A DNA stretch of 64,000 bases from Xanthomonas fragariae (GTDB taxonomy: Bacteria > Pseudomonadota > Gammaproteobacteria > Xanthomonadales > Xanthomonadaceae). A program made the translations under genes and the position numbers. How positions within the stretch are numbered: position 1 is the stretch's first letter; each line of letters opens with the position of its first letter. This document shows, one piece after another, positions 46,956 through 59,141 of this stretch. The stretch lies in contig NZ_LT853882.1 of assembly GCF_900183975.1 (NCBI RefSeq), positions 1 through 64,000 on the forward strand, in the 5' to 3' direction. The notes beneath the pieces were generated by a model, which had not been told where the DNA came from, ran no database searches, and saw only the letters and a list, made by a program, of their open reading frames with translations.

Positions 46956-47831
46956 TCAGGCAACAAACAATGCCTTCATCTTCTTCAGCGCGTTCGCCTC
47001 GATCTGGCGGATGCGCTCGGCCGATACACCGTATTCATCAGCCAGCTCCTGCAGCGTCACCTTGGAATCGGAATCCAACCAGCGACGCTTGACGATGTCG
47101 CGCGAGCGCGTATCCAGACCGGCCATGCCTTCGCGCAGCAGCTGCAACTGGTTGTCTTCGCTGTCGTGACGCTCGTAAGCCTGCGACGGATCTTCATCGT
47201 TGGCTACCAGATAGCTGACCGGTGACGGCGGACCGTGATCATCATCTTCGTCGGACGAAGCATCGAAACCGATATCGCGACCGGACAGGCGCGATTCCAT
47301 CTCCATCACTTCACGTTCGGAGACGTTCAGATCCTTGGCGACCGCGGTCACTTCCGACGCATTGAGCCAGCCCAGACGCGTCTTGGACTTGCGTAGGTTG
47401 AAGAACAGCTTGCGCTGCGCCTTGGTCGTGGCGACTTTGACGATGCGCCAGTTCTTCAGGATGAACTCATGCATTTCGGCACGAATCCAATGCACTGCGA
47501 AGCTGACCAGACGCACGCCCATTTCCGGATCGAAGCGCTTGACCGCCTTCATCAGGCCGATATTACCTTCCTGGATCAAATCGCCCAGCGGCAGGCCGTA
47601 GCCGTTGTAGCCGCGGGCCACGTGCACCACGAAGCGCAGGTGGGAATGGACCAGTTCGCGCGCGGCGTCCAGATCCAGCTCATCGCGGAAGCGACGGGCA
47701 AGATTCTGTTCCTCATCGACCGACAGCACCGGGATCTGGTGCACGGCACCGATGTAGGCGTCTAGCGAACCGAGCGCACTGGGAATCGGGAGATTGTTCG
47801 CCACAAGGGCAGTCGAGGTAGTCTGGTTCAT
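46956..47831 (-). CDS. rpoH: RNA polymerase heat-shock sigma factor RpoH (sigma-32)
   Basis: RpoH directs transcription of heat-shock genes. The ATG at 47831 ([19 protein letters not shown]) gives 291 residues. Visible domains: region 2 with [20 protein letters not shown] and [20 protein letters not shown], the RpoH box [18 protein letters not shown] that separates this subgroup from other sigma-70 factors, region 3, and region 4 with [20 protein letters not shown]. An in-frame ATG three codons upstream (47840) is possible. An acidic insert ([13 protein letters not shown]) lies between regions 2 and 4. A perfect-palindrome terminator follows. Confidence 0.97.
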   Translation of the reverse strand: MNQTTSTALVANNLPIPSALGSLDAYIGAVHQIPVLSVDEEQNLARRFRDELDLDAARELVHSHLRFVVHVARGYNGYGLPLGDLIQEGNIGLMKAVKRFDPEMGVRLVSFAVHWIRAEMHEFILKNWRIVKVATTKAQRKLFFNLRKSKTRLGWLNASEVTAVAKDLNVSEREVMEMESRLSGRDIGFDASSDEDDDHGPPSPVSYLVANDEDPSQAYERHDSEDNQLQLLREGMAGLDTRSRDIVKRRWLDSDSKVTLQELADEYGVSAERIRQIEANALKKMKALFVA

Positions 47832-48005
47832 AGGCACCATCTTAGCAGTCGAACTATTGGACTGCCGGGTACAGAAAGAGTTCCCAGCGTTCCACTTATA
47901 GGACGTTCGGACTTCTTGCATTGCCGACATTCTACGGCATCGCTCCCGAATTCAACACCTGAACTACCACCGCAGCCCTGCGCAGACCGTGACAACTCGT
48001 TGCGA

Positions 48006-48023
48006 AACAGGCTAGCGCCTGTT
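48006..48023 (-). terminator. Terminator-like hairpin after ung
   Basis: AACAGGC, loop TAGC, GCCTGTT, four bases after the ung stop on the minus strand, at the end of the ftsE-ftsX-regulator-ung operon. Confidence 0.65.
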
Positions 48024-48027
48024 CCGT

Positions 48028-48753
48028 TCAGCCACCGGCCGACGTGGTGTCCAGGGCGTTGCGCGGCGGCAGCGACCAGTCGATCGGGCTGACCCCACGT
48101 CGCTGTAGATGTTCATTGGTCTTGGAGAAATGCTGGCAGCCCAAAAAGCCGCGATGCGCCGACAACGGCGACGGGTGCGGCGCCTTTAACACACGGTGGC
48201 GCGCCTGGTCGATGACCTTACCCTTGGACTGCGCGTAACTGCCCCAGAGCAGGAACACCACTCCTTCGCGCTCACGGTTGAGGGTTTCCACGACATGATC
48301 AGTGAAACCTTCCCAGCCCTTGTTCTGGTGGGCTCCGGCACGCCCCCGCTCCACCGTCAGCACGGCATTGAGCAGCAGTACGCCCTGGCGCGCCCACGGC
48401 ATCAGATAGCCGTGATCCGGCCGCGCGATGCCCAGGTCGTCCTGAATCTCTTTATAGATGTTGAGCAGCGACGGCGGAACTGGCACGCCGGGCAACACCG
48501 AGAAGCACAGCCCATGCGCCTGGCCTTCGCCGTGATACGGGTCCTGGCCCAGGATCACCACTTTGACCTGCTCGAACGGGGTGGCATCGAAGGCGGCAAA
48601 GATCTGCGGACCGGGCGGAAACACCCGCGCGCCAGCCGCCTTGCGCTGGCGCAAAAATCCCGATAACTCCTGCATCTCCGGGCGCAGCAACCAATCGCCC
48701 ACGCGCGCCTTCCACGACGGTTCCAACTGGATACGCCCCTCCGCTTCGGTCAT
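48028..48753 (-). CDS. ung: Uracil-DNA glycosylase (family 1)
   Basis: Ung removes uracil from DNA to start base-excision repair. The 241-residue protein has the water-activating loop [20 protein letters not shown] (catalytic Asp near residue 72), the [11 protein letters not shown] loop, [10 protein letters not shown] and the C-terminal [14 protein letters not shown] motif with the catalytic histidine. Length and motif order fit family 1. Its ATG overlaps the stop of the response regulator gene by four bases (48750-48753), so it is the last member of the ftsE-ftsX-regulator-ung operon. Confidence 0.96.
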   Translation of the reverse strand: MTEAEGRIQLEPSWKARVGDWLLRPEMQELSGFLRQRKAAGARVFPPGPQIFAAFDATPFEQVKVVILGQDPYHGEGQAHGLCFSVLPGVPVPPSLLNIYKEIQDDLGIARPDHGYLMPWARQGVLLLNAVLTVERGRAGAHQNKGWEGFTDHVVETLNREREGVVFLLWGSYAQSKGKVIDQARHRVLKAPHPSPLSAHRGFLGCQHFSKTNEHLQRRGVSPIDWSLPPRNALDTTSAGG

Positions 48754-49601
48754 AACGTGACAGCCTGATCCTCAAGACGCGCCAAGCGCAGCTGGAACAA
48801 CACCTTGGTCACCAATAGACGCTCTTCGATCGGTTTCTGCACCAGGTCGTTGGCGCCAGCGCGCAGCAGTTCGGACTGGTTGCGTGGATTGGTGTCGCCG
48901 GTCATTACCAATACGGGCAGGCGGCGCTTGCCGTAGGCGAAATCGATACGGATACGCTCGACCACGTCGCGGCCGTTGAGCTCGCCTTTCAGGGTCACGT
49001 CGGTCAGTACCACGTCGATGCGGCGCTCGGTGCGGCCCAGTGATTCGGCGGTGAGCAGCGCGAAGGCGTCTTCGGCGGTGAGTACGTGCACCACTTTCAG
49101 GCGTTGACGCTCGAGCATGCGCTTGGTCGCTTCGGCCACCACGCGGCTGTCTTCGATGTAGAGCACGGTCGCGCCGACGACCGGCTCAGGCTGCACGTAG
49201 CCGCGGATAAAAGTCGCCAGGGCCTCATGACCCAGCGCCTTGTCGAAATAATCGGTGACGTACTCGGTGAAGCGGCGCTCCATCAGGTGCTGTTGCGCAT
49301 CGCCGGAAACAACGATCACCGGAACATACGCCTGGCTCGCCGCTTCGCGCACGCTGCGCGCCAGCGTCAAACCATCGCCATCGGGTAGCGACAGCGAGGT
49401 CGTCACCAGATCCACCGCACCGGCTTCCAGCGCCTGGCGTGCTTCGGCGATGCTGGAGCACCCTATCACCTGCACGTTCGGCAGATCACGCTTCAACACA
49501 TCGGCAATCAGCTTGCGCACCAGCTTGGAGCCATCTACCACCATCACGCGCGGCGCGGCGCTGATCAGGTGCTTGAGATCTGATGGGTGCATGGCAGGCA
49601 T
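48750..49601 (-). CDS. Tandem-receiver response regulator
   Basis: A 283-residue protein made of two CheY-like receiver domains and no output domain. Receiver 1 (about 15-135) starts [20 protein letters not shown], but the phosphoacceptor position reads [14 protein letters not shown], with Ser where Asp is expected; the switch Lys (DYFDKAL) is kept. Receiver 2 (about 150-275) starts [20 protein letters not shown] and has the expected Asp in [16 protein letters not shown] and Lys in DLVQKPIEE. So the first domain is a pseudo-receiver and the second can be phosphorylated. The ATG at 49601 overlaps the ftsX stop (TGATG) and the stop overlaps the ung start, placing it in one operon. The partner kinase is unknown. 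Confidence 0.9.
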   Translation of the reverse strand: MPAMHPSDLKHLISAAPRVMVVDGSKLVRKLIADVLKRDLPNVQVIGCSSIAEARQALEAGAVDLVTTSLSLPDGDGLTLARSVREAASQAYVPVIVVSGDAQQHLMERRFTEYVTDYFDKALGHEALATFIRGYVQPEPVVGATVLYIEDSRVVAEATKRMLERQRLKVVHVLTAEDAFALLTAESLGRTERRIDVVLTDVTLKGELNGRDVVERIRIDFAYGKRRLPVLVMTGDTNPRNQSELLRAGANDLVQKPIEERLLVTKVLFQLRLARLEDQAVTL

Positions 49602-50551
49602 CAGGTCTCGGTGGGACGGGTCTGACGAAGGAAATGGCCGGTCACCAGCCAAGCACCCAGCCAACCCAGGACCAGGGTGCCGACCAGCACCATCGCAGAA
49701 TGCAGCAGATCCAGACCGTGGAGGGTAAAGGAGCTGCCGTAGCTATCGGCCAATATCGCCAACGGCGCGCGCAGCGCCAGCCCGGAGGCAGCAATCAGAG
49801 CGAGCGCAACAGCGCCGGCACCGAGCCCGTACCACGCACCCAGATACAGAAACGGGCGACGAATGAAGCCATCGCTGGCCCCCAGCAATTGCAGCACGCC
49901 GATTTCTTCGCGCCGCGATTGAATATCCAGCCGCACCGTATTGCCGACCACCAGCACCGCGCCGATGCCCAGTAGTGCAGACAGCACCTGCACCAGCCGC
50001 TCGCCAAAACGCAGCCAGCCGTCCAGGCGCTTGCGCCACAACACGTCATGCTGCACTTGGTCGGTCTGCGGCAAGGCCTGCAGCGCGCCGGCCAGTTGCG
50101 CATCGTCGGCGGCATCGGTCGGAGTGACGATCAACAACGTCGGCAACGGATTGTCGCCGAGCGCATCGATCGCTTCGTCGAGCTTGGCGCTTTCACGCAA
50201 TTCGGCCAGCCTCTGCGTGGGCGTGCGCAACGTAACCTGGGCAACGTCCGGGCGCGCACGCAGCTCAACGGCCAGCGCCTGCGCCGCATCGGCGCCGACA
50301 TCGACCTTCAAGAACAGATTGATCTCTCGCGACTGCTGCACACTGCCTGCCAGCAACTTGACGTTGTCCAGCGCGATCGACAGCCCCAGCGGCAGGGCTA
50401 GCGCCAGGGCCATCACCACGATGGTCAGCAAGGTTGCCCATGGCTTGCGCATCGCGCGGCCCAGGCTGAAGGCGATGCTATGCAGGTGGTGGTCGATCCA
50501 CACGCCGAACCGCGACGGTGCAACGGCTTCGGTGTTGGCGGGCTTGTTCAT
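49601..50551 (-). CDS. ftsX: Cell division protein FtsX (ABC-type permease)
   Basis: FtsX is the membrane half of FtsEX, which couples ATP hydrolysis to EnvC-mediated amidase activation at the septum. The 316-residue protein has a cytoplasmic N-terminus (SRFGVWIDHHLHSIAFSLGR), TM1 (ATLLTIVVMALALALPLGL), a large periplasmic loop (VDVGADAAQALAVELRARPD onwards) and three C-terminal membrane segments around VLSALLGIGAVLVVGNTVRL, GAGAVALALIAASGLAL and MVLVGTLVLGWLGAWLV. Start and stop overlap the neighbours (ATGA with ftsE; TGATG with the regulator). Confidence 0.95.
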   Translation of the reverse strand: MNKPANTEAVAPSRFGVWIDHHLHSIAFSLGRAMRKPWATLLTIVVMALALALPLGLSIALDNVKLLAGSVQQSREINLFLKVDVGADAAQALAVELRARPDVAQVTLRTPTQRLAELRESAKLDEAIDALGDNPLPTLLIVTPTDAADDAQLAGALQALPQTDQVQHDVLWRKRLDGWLRFGERLVQVLSALLGIGAVLVVGNTVRLDIQSRREEIGVLQLLGASDGFIRRPFLYLGAWYGLGAGAVALALIAASGLALRAPLAILADSYGSSFTLHGLDLLHSAMVLVGTLVLGWLGAWLVTGHFLRQTRPTET

Positions 50552-51234
50552 TCGGCCAGATCCTGCGGCGAGATGTCGTCGACCAGCCGGCCGTGATCCA
50601 GAATCAGCACGCGCTTGCGCATTTGCTTGAGCAGCGCCAGATCGTGGCTGACCACCAGCACGCTGGTGCCGCGTGCCGGCAGTTCGGCAAATAACTGCAT
50701 GATTTCCGCTGCCAGTGCCGGGTCCAGGTTACCGGTGGGCTCATCGGCCACCAGCAAGCGCGGTTCGCCGACGATGGCGCGGGCGATGCCCACGCGCTGC
50801 TGCTCGCCAGCCGACAACTGCGATGGCAAGGCTTTCTCGCGATGGGCCAGCCCGATCCGCTCCAATGCCGAACGCACACGCTTACCGATCTCGGCGCGGC
50901 GGGTGCCGCGCAGGATCAACGGCAAGGCCACGTTCTCGGCGATGCTGCGGTCGTTGAGCAAACGGTGGTCCTGATAGACCGCACCCACCTGACGACGATG
51001 CAGCGAAATCTGCCGGCCACGCACCTTTAGCAGGTTGCGTTCGCCCAGCAGCACCGCGCCCTGGCTGGGCCGCTCGCTGAGGTGGATCAATTTGAGCAAG
51101 GTACTTTTACCGGCGCCTGAGTGGCCGGTCACGAACAGCATCTCACCGTCGGCCACTTCGAAGCTGACATCGGTCAGCGCCTGGTGGCCACCGGCGTAGT
51201 GCTTGCTGACGTTGTCAAAACGCAGAACGGTCAT
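50548..51234 (-). CDS. ftsE: Cell division ATP-binding protein FtsE
   Basis: FtsE is the ATPase of FtsEX. The ATG at 51234 (MTVLRFDNVSKHYAGGHQAL) gives 228 residues. Walker A GHSGAGKSTLLKLI near residue 38, Q-loop YQDHRLL, ABC signature LSAGEQQRVGIARAIVG near 140, Walker B LLVADEPTGNLD near 163 and the switch histidine in LVVSHDLALL are all intact. The Shine-Dalgarno region before this ATG is weak; longer in-frame starts have no family support. It is the first gene of the four-gene overlapping operon; 75 bases separate it from the rhlB stop. Confidence 0.95.
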   Translation of the reverse strand: MTVLRFDNVSKHYAGGHQALTDVSFEVADGEMLFVTGHSGAGKSTLLKLIHLSERPSQGAVLLGERNLLKVRGRQISLHRRQVGAVYQDHRLLNDRSIAENVALPLILRGTRRAEIGKRVRSALERIGLAHREKALPSQLSAGEQQRVGIARAIVGEPRLLVADEPTGNLDPALAAEIMQLFAELPARGTSVLVVSHDLALLKQMRKRVLILDHGRLVDDISPQDLAE

Positions 51235-51309
51235 CCAGTGATTATGCCGGAGCGCCAACGCTTGTGTCGCATCGCCGAAGACCGGTGATGCGATTGATGT
51301 CACGCGCAG

Positions 51310-53022
51310 TCAGTTACCGGAAACCAGCGACCGCAGGCGCCGGCCGATGCGACTCAGCAGCGATGGGCTGCCGGACGGCTTGGCGGCGGCGCGCACCGGC
51401 TTGGCGACCACCTGGGTCGGCTTGCGCGGTGCGGCAGGTTCTGCAACCGGCGTGGCGGCAACCGGCTCGACACCTTCGATCGGGCGGCCGTTGCGGCGAC
51501 GCCGACGCTTGCGCGGTGTGCGTTCGACATCGGCCACGATGCTGGTGGAAGGTGCCTCTGCCGACGCTGCAGCAACCATCGGTGTTTCGGTCGGCGCGGC
51601 AGTTGCCGGAGCTTGGCCTTCGACACGCGGCTTGCGACGCGGACGCGGCTTGCCATCGGCGCCATCACGGCGACCGCCGCCACTGCCACTGAGCGAGGCG
51701 CTTCCCGGACCACCGCGACCACCGCCACGACGCTGCTCTTCGGCGGCTCGCTGCTCGCGCGCTTCGCGGAAGATCGTGCCCACGCTCTCGCCTTCATTTT
51801 CGTCGACCTCTTCGCCTTCCACCGGCACGCGTGCCGCACGCGGCAACGGCGTCAGCAACTCGGAAGTCACCGGCTCGACCGGAATCTTCTGTTCGATATA
51901 AGCCTCGATGTCCGGCAGACTCATCGCGTAACGCTCGCAGGCGAAGCTGATCGCGTCGCCCTCTTCGCCCAGGCGTGCGGTACGGCCGATGCGGTGCACG
52001 TAGTCTTCTGCGTCGAACGGCAGATCGTAGTTGTAGACGTACTTGACCCCGTCGATGTGCAGACCGCGCGCCGCCACGTCGGTGGCGACCAGGATCTCCA
52101 ACTGGCCCTTCTGGAAGCGGTTGAGCAACGATTCGCGCTTCTTCTGCGGCACATCGCCCGACAGCACGCCGACTCGGTATCCATGACGCTCCAGGGTGCG
52201 CGCCACGCGCTCGACGAACGCCTTGGTGTTGACGAACACCATGGTGCGCGCGCCTTCACTACGCGACAGCAGGCCTAGCAGCAGCGTCTGCTTTTCTTCG
52301 TCGGATGGAAAATAGATGCGCTGGCGCACGCGGGCAGCGGTGATGGTCTCGGTTTCGACTACGAGCTTTTCCGGCTCGTTCATGTACTCGTAGGCCAGCT
52401 CCAGCACGCGATGGCTGAGCGTGGCCGAGAACAGCAGCGTCTGCCGGGTGCCGCGCTCGGGCATGCGCCGCAGCAGAAAGCGGATGTCCTTGATGAAGCC
52501 CAGATCGAACATACGATCGGCTTCGTCCAGCACGCAGATCTCGCAGGCGTGCAGCGAGACTACTTTGTGCTGCTTGACGTAGTCGATCAGCCGGCCCGGG
52601 GTGGCGATGATCACGTCCACGCCTTGCTGCAGCAGTTCGCGCTGCTTGTCGTAGTCCACACCGCCGTAGACCAGCGCAAAGCGCAGGCCCAGATCGGCGC
52701 CAAACTTGACGGCATCCTTGTGGATCTGGATCGCCAGTTCGCGGGTCGGTGCCAGGATCAGCGCGCGCGGGTCTTCCGGCTTGCGATCGGCCAGCGCCGA
52801 GCGAATCAGCAGGCGGTTCATCACCGCCACCAGGAACGCCAGGGTCTTGCCGGTACCCGTCTGGGCCTGGCCGGCCACATCGCCGCCCGGCAGCGCGACC
52901 GGCAAGGTCAGCGCCTGGATCGGGGTACACCGGGTAAACCCGGCGCTCTCCAGCCCGGCGATCAGCGAGGGATGCAGGTCGAACGTGGAGAAGGTCAAAT
53001 CGGTCAGCGGTTTGTCGCTCAT
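51310..53022 (-). CDS. rhlB: ATP-dependent DEAD-box RNA helicase RhlB
   Basis: RhlB unwinds structured RNA, in gammaproteobacteria as part of the RNA degradosome with RNase E. The ATG at 53022 ([17 protein letters not shown]) gives 570 residues. Motifs are complete: Q motif [20 protein letters not shown], Walker [28 protein letters not shown], then [14 protein letters not shown] and [10 protein letters not shown]. The C-terminal 170 residues form a low-complexity tail, first Gly/Arg-rich ([20 protein letters not shown]) then Lys/Arg-rich ([14 protein letters not shown]), probably for RNA or protein binding. It is divergent from trxA (198-base shared gap). In E. coli, trxA, rho and rhlB are likewise neighbours. 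Confidence 0.95.
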   Translation of the reverse strand: MSDKPLTDLTFSTFDLHPSLIAGLESAGFTRCTPIQALTLPVALPGGDVAGQAQTGTGKTLAFLVAVMNRLLIRSALADRKPEDPRALILAPTRELAIQIHKDAVKFGADLGLRFALVYGGVDYDKQRELLQQGVDVIIATPGRLIDYVKQHKVVSLHACEICVLDEADRMFDLGFIKDIRFLLRRMPERGTRQTLLFSATLSHRVLELAYEYMNEPEKLVVETETITAARVRQRIYFPSDEEKQTLLLGLLSRSEGARTMVFVNTKAFVERVARTLERHGYRVGVLSGDVPQKKRESLLNRFQKGQLEILVATDVAARGLHIDGVKYVYNYDLPFDAEDYVHRIGRTARLGEEGDAISFACERYAMSLPDIEAYIEQKIPVEPVTSELLTPLPRAARVPVEGEEVDENEGESVGTIFREAREQRAAEEQRRGGGRGGPGSASLSGSGGGRRDGADGKPRPRRKPRVEGQAPATAAPTETPMVAAASAEAPSTSIVADVERTPRKRRRRRNGRPIEGVEPVAATPVAEPAAPRKPTQVVAKPVRAAAKPSGSPSLLSRIGRRLRSLVSGN

Positions 53023-53220
53023 TATTCCGTCTTCGTAAGGCGCCCTGAGCAGCCCGGGCGCGGCTTGCATCGATGCCGACAGCGCCGCAAACTGCGGCTG
53101 TTGTGGCGGACAGCGCGGCTTCAGGACTGACACTTGATTCAGTCGCGCAATGCGCCAGTTTAACGCAATGTGGCGGCCTGCCTGTTCGGGTGGGCCGTTT
53201 TGGTTTCCAGGAGACCCAAC

Positions 53221-53562
53221 GTGAGCGACAAGGTTCAACATGTCGGCGATGCCGACTTCGATACAGCTGTACTGCAATCCGGCGAACCGGTTCTGGTGGA
53301 TTTCTGGGCCGAGTGGTGTGGCCCGTGCAAGATGATCGCCCCGGTGCTGGACAGCTTGGCTGATACATATCAGGGCCGACTCAAGGTTGCCAAGGTCAAT
53401 GTGGACCAGAACCGTGCTTTGGCTATCAAGTACCACGTGCGCTCGATCCCGATGCTGCTGCTGTTCAAGAATGGGCAGGTGCAGGCAACCCAGATCGGAG
53501 CGGTTGGCAAGGGCCAGCTGACCCAGATGATCGACAAGACCCTCGGCGGCGCAGCTGCCTGA
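53221..53562 (+). CDS. trxA: Thioredoxin
   Basis: Thioredoxin is the main cytoplasmic disulfide reductant. The GTG at 53221 is the start: it follows AGGAGA at ideal spacing and yields 113 residues starting [17 protein letters not shown]. The active site WCGPC (residues 31-35, in [15 protein letters not shown]) and the cis-proline loop SIPMLLLF are intact. An upstream ATG at 53170 would add a non-homologous extension. It is divergent from rhlB and upstream of rho, the same arrangement as in E. coli. Confidence 0.96.
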   Translation: MSDKVQHVGDADFDTAVLQSGEPVLVDFWAEWCGPCKMIAPVLDSLADTYQGRLKVAKVNVDQNRALAIKYHVRSIPMLLLFKNGQVQATQIGAVGKGQLTQMIDKTLGGAAA

Positions 53563-53568
53563 GTGAGT

Positions 53569-53590
53569 GGGCGTCCAGCAATGGACGCCC
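53569..53590 (+). terminator. Hairpin after trxA
   Basis: GGGCGTCCA, loop GCAA, TGGACGCCC form a perfect 9-base stem seven bases after the trxA stop; the T tract is poor. The remaining 188-base gap before rho holds no other clear signal. Confidence 0.75.
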
Positions 53591-53778
53591 TGTGATTCGC
53601 CGGCAGTTACATCTTGCTCTGACAGAGGCTTGCGCGGTTGCGCACAGCAGTGATAGTGTCAATGAATCCGGCACACGTTCGTGCGCCGCCGTACCCCTCT
53701 AGAAAGCTCTTCTAGACTCCCATCACCATAGTTCGCCCCCCAGCCGGGCGCTCGCACTCTTAGCGAGGGATCACACAC

Positions 53779-55620
53779 TTGTCCGATCATCCTTCTTCTG
53801 ATATCGGGAGCGTCGACGCTCCCGTCGAGAAACGCGTGCGCAAGCCGCGCGTGAGCAAGACCGCAGTCACCAATGAAGATGGTGGCGCACAGCAGCCCAA
53901 CCTGCCCTTGCCCGCCAGCCCCGCACCCGATGCCCCGCAGCTACCGTCGCGCGCACCGGCGCAGACGTCCAGCGATGGCGTACACGTCGGCAGCGCGCAC
54001 AGCGCCAGTCAGGGCGGCGACAACTACGGCGAGTCCCGCGAGGGTGGCCAGTCGCAGCAGCAGCGCTTCAACCAGGCGCAACAACAGCAGCACCAAAATC
54101 AGGCGCAAAGTCAGGGGCAAGGCTACAACCAGGGGCAAGCCCCGTCGCAGGGTCAGAGCGCCGTCCAAAATCAACAGGGCCAGGGGCAGGGGCAGAACCA
54201 GCAGGGCAATCGCCGCGACCGGTTCCGTAACCGCCGCGACCGTGGGCCGCGCGATCGCTTCGGCAACGAAATAGGTGGCAGCGGCATGCCATCGACCGAT
54301 GGCAGCAACGAGCCGTTCATCGCACGTCCGCACCCGGCCGTGCCGGAAGGCTTCCCGGTCTATTCGCTGAGCGATCTCAAGCGCATGCCGGCACAGAAAC
54401 TGCTGGATATCGCCGATCAGCTCAATATCCAGGAAGGCGTGGCGCGCGCCCGCAAGCAGGACGTGATCTTCGCCCTGCTCAAGGTGCTGACCCGTCACGG
54501 CGAAGGCGTTGCTGCCGACGGCGTGCTGGAAATCCTGCCCGACGGCTTCGGTTTCCTGCGTGCCGCAGAAGCCAGCTACCTGGCCGGCCCGGACGATACC
54601 TACATCTCGCCGAGCCAGATCCGCCGCTTAGTTCTGCGCACCGGCGATCACCTGTCGGGCCGTATCCGCTTCCCGAAAGACGGCGAACGTTATTTCGCGC
54701 TGTCGATCATCGACACCATCAACGGCGAGCCGCTGGAAGCGAGCAAGAACAAGGTTCTGTTCGAGAACCTGACCCCGCTGTTCCCGCGTCGCCGCTTCCG
54801 TCTGGAGCGTGGCGATGGATCGACCGAGGACATCACCGGGCGCATCCTGGATCTGATGGCCCCGCAGGGTAAGGGTCAGCGCGCGCTGATCGTCTCCCCG
54901 CCCAAGGCCGGTAAGACGATGATGATGCAGCAGGTGGCCACGGCCATCACCAACAATCATCCTGAAGTTCACATGATCGTGTTGCTGATCGATGAGCGCC
55001 CGGAAGAAGTAACCGAAATGCAGCGCACCGTGCGCGGCGAGGTCATCTCCTCCACGTTCGATGAGCCTGCTGCACGCCACGTGCAGGTCGCCGAGATGGT
55101 GATCGAACGGGCCAAGCGCCTGGTCGAACACAAGAGGGACGTGGTGATCCTGCTCGACTCGATCACCCGCCTGGCGCGTGCCTACAACAACGTGGTACCT
55201 AGTTCCGGCAAGGTGCTGACCGGTGGTGTGGACGCCAATGCGTTGCACCGTCCGAAGCGTTTCTTCGGTGCGGCCCGTAACGTCGAAGAAGGCGGCTCGC
55301 TGACCATCATTGCCACTGCGCTGGTGGAAACCGGCAGCAAGATGGACGAGGTGATCTACGAAGAATTCAAGGGCACCGGCAACAGCGAAGTGCATTTGAA
55401 TCGCCGCATCACCGAAAAGCGCGTTTACCCGGCGATCGATATCAACCGCTCGGGCACGCGTCGCGAAGATCTGCTGATCGAGCCGGAGTTGCTGCAGAAG
55501 ATCTGGATCCTGCGCAAGTTACTGCATCCGATGGACGAGATCGCGGCAATGGAATTCCTGTTGGACAAGATGAAGACCACCAAGTCCAACGACGAGTTCT
55601 TCAGTTCGATGAAGCGCTGA
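53779..55620 (+). CDS. rho: Transcription termination factor Rho with Q/N-rich N-terminal insertion
   Basis: Rho is the hexameric RNA-dependent ATPase that ends untranslated or pervasive transcription. A TTG at 53779 behind GCGAGGGA gives 613 residues, about 190 longer than E. coli Rho (419). After a basic N-terminal stretch ([14 protein letters not shown]) there is a Gln/Asn/Gly-rich region at about 85-145 ([20 protein letters not shown] is one part), then an Arg-rich patch ([18 protein letters not shown]). The Rho N-terminal and cold-shock RNA-binding domains follow ([33 protein letters not shown]), then the ATPase with [14 protein letters not shown] near 373 and [15 protein letters not shown]. 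The core is complete. Confidence 0.97.
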   Translation: MSDHPSSDIGSVDAPVEKRVRKPRVSKTAVTNEDGGAQQPNLPLPASPAPDAPQLPSRAPAQTSSDGVHVGSAHSASQGGDNYGESREGGQSQQQRFNQAQQQQHQNQAQSQGQGYNQGQAPSQGQSAVQNQQGQGQGQNQQGNRRDRFRNRRDRGPRDRFGNEIGGSGMPSTDGSNEPFIARPHPAVPEGFPVYSLSDLKRMPAQKLLDIADQLNIQEGVARARKQDVIFALLKVLTRHGEGVAADGVLEILPDGFGFLRAAEASYLAGPDDTYISPSQIRRLVLRTGDHLSGRIRFPKDGERYFALSIIDTINGEPLEASKNKVLFENLTPLFPRRRFRLERGDGSTEDITGRILDLMAPQGKGQRALIVSPPKAGKTMMMQQVATAITNNHPEVHMIVLLIDERPEEVTEMQRTVRGEVISSTFDEPAARHVQVAEMVIERAKRLVEHKRDVVILLDSITRLARAYNNVVPSSGKVLTGGVDANALHRPKRFFGAARNVEEGGSLTIIATALVETGSKMDEVIYEEFKGTGNSEVHLNRRITEKRVYPAIDINRSGTRREDLLIEPELLQKIWILRKLLHPMDEIAAMEFLLDKMKTTKSNDEFFSSMKR

Positions 55621-55660
55621 TTTCGATCAGTGTTATCGATAAAAAACCCCCGCATTGTGG

Positions 55661-56553
55661 TAGTGCTGCTCACTTAAGCAATTGAGTCACCGAAAATCCG
55701 ATACCAGACCTCTGGTATCGGATTTTTTTGTGTCCCTTCAACAGCAGCTGTTCAACCTTGGCGACCTGTTCAACTTCTGTGACCTGAGCACCTTTACGCA
55801 GAATATTCCGGTGGAGTGGGTAGCCAGCGCGCTGGAACTGTCTTCTCAGGCCAGTATCCGACGTCGGCGCCTTCCCAGTGATCAGGTGTTGCGGCTTGTC
55901 CTGGGCATGGCGTTGTTCCGTGACGAACCGGTGCACGAGGTTCCGGTGCACGAGGTCGCACGTCGTTTGAACATCTGCGCACAATCGCTGGCCTCAGAAG
56001 ATCTGTTGGCGCGCAGCGGCGTCAGTCAGGCGCGCGCACGACTGGGAGCCGATCCGGTCCAACATCTATTCGCAACGACTGGGGCGCAATGGGGCTGCGA
56101 ACGCTACCAAGGCGATGGATGGCAGGGATTGCAGGTCTTTGCCGTGGATGGCGCGCTGCTGCCTACGCCAGACACCGAAGAACTGCGCGAACATTTTGGT
56201 TCCGGCAATACCAGCACGGACCGTCAGACGCCATTTCCCATGCTGCGATTGGTTGCACTGATGAACGTACGCTCGCATGTCTTGCTCAATGCTCAGCTCA
56301 GTCCCTACCGTCGCAGCGAAATTCGCTTGAGCGAGCCGTTTTTACAATCCATTCCCGACCATTCCGTCACCTTGTTCGACAAAGGGTTCTGGAGCGCTGA
56401 TCTGTTGCTGTCGCTCGCCAACACTGGCACTGCACGCCACTGGCTGACGCCAGCACCAAGGGCTTGGTGGCTGAGCAAATCATGCGTTATGGCACTGATG
56501 ATCGATTACTGCGCATGCGTGTCTCGCCACAGGCCAGAAAACCCAATCCAGCG
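55661..56553 (+). mobile_element. IS4-family insertion sequence, copy 2, 3'-truncated
   Basis: The left end TAGTGCTGCTCACTTAAGC lies 40 bases after the rho stop. Sequence matches copy 1 until AATCCAGCG at 56553, where it changes abruptly; the C-terminal third and right IR are missing. The 5' side flank AAAAACCCCCGCATTG looks like the ascending arm of the rho terminator. The 140 bases after the break (56554-56690) are not recognised. Confidence 0.85.
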
Positions 56554-56572
56554 GATTTTGAGCAGCAGATAG
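55682..56572 (+). pseudogene. IS4-family transposase, truncated and frameshifted
   Basis: This copy keeps the central part lost in copy 1: WQGLQVFAVDGALLPTPDTE, RLVALMNVRSHVLLNAQLSP and HSVTLFDKGFWSADLLLSL, the DDE-type core of IS4 transposases. It also has a 15-base tandem duplication near 55940 (reading VHEVPVHEVARR instead of VHEVARR) and lacks one base near 56450, so that TPARKGLVAEQIM becomes TPAPRAWWLSKSC. The 3' end is cut at 56553, upstream of the YxxRWxIE catalytic region. A TTG at 55682 is the probable start codon. Not functional. Confidence 0.88.
55694..55725 (+). terminator. Terminator-like hairpin inside the IS4 copy 2 left end
   Basis: Same 15-base perfect stem plus T tract as at 2782-2817. 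It now lies 74 bases behind rho and may have replaced the normal rho terminator. Confidence 0.75.
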
Positions 56573-56695
56573 GCAAAGCCTGTCGCATCTTCTCGAAACG
56601 TATTATTCGGATAGGCGGGCAGCGGCCTCGATCTGCGTCTGTGCTGGGACGTGCTTGCATCGCGCCAATATCGGTCAACGCCAGCAAAATGCCAC

Positions 56696-56714
56696 CGCCT
56701 CTGAACGAGGCGGG
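56696..56714 (-). terminator. Hairpin downstream of icd
   Basis: CCGCCTC, loop TGAAC, GAGGCGG form a 7-base stem; on the minus strand a TTTT stretch follows. It lies about 48 bases after the icd stop. Confidence 0.65.
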
Positions 56715-56761
56715 CCTTGGATGTCGCACTGGCTGGATGCAGCGACAGGTGGTGCGGTGGA

Positions 56762-59044
<2,283 letters not shown>

Positions 59045-59141
59045 TCAGCGGGCACCGGGGGCCTCCATTGTCGCGTGTCGGCCGGCCATGGGCAAAAGCC
59101 GGTTCCCGTTGCAACCGCCCAATCATGAGCAAGGTCGGGCG

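Noticed and set aside
53170..53220. Longer thioredoxin starting at 53170
   Set aside because: The extension has no family support, and the GTG at 53221 has an AGGAGA ribosome site at good spacing.
54040..54220. CRISPR-like or tandem-repeat array in the CAG/CAA-rich part of rho
   Set aside because: It is coding low-complexity sequence in frame with rho and has no spacer structure.
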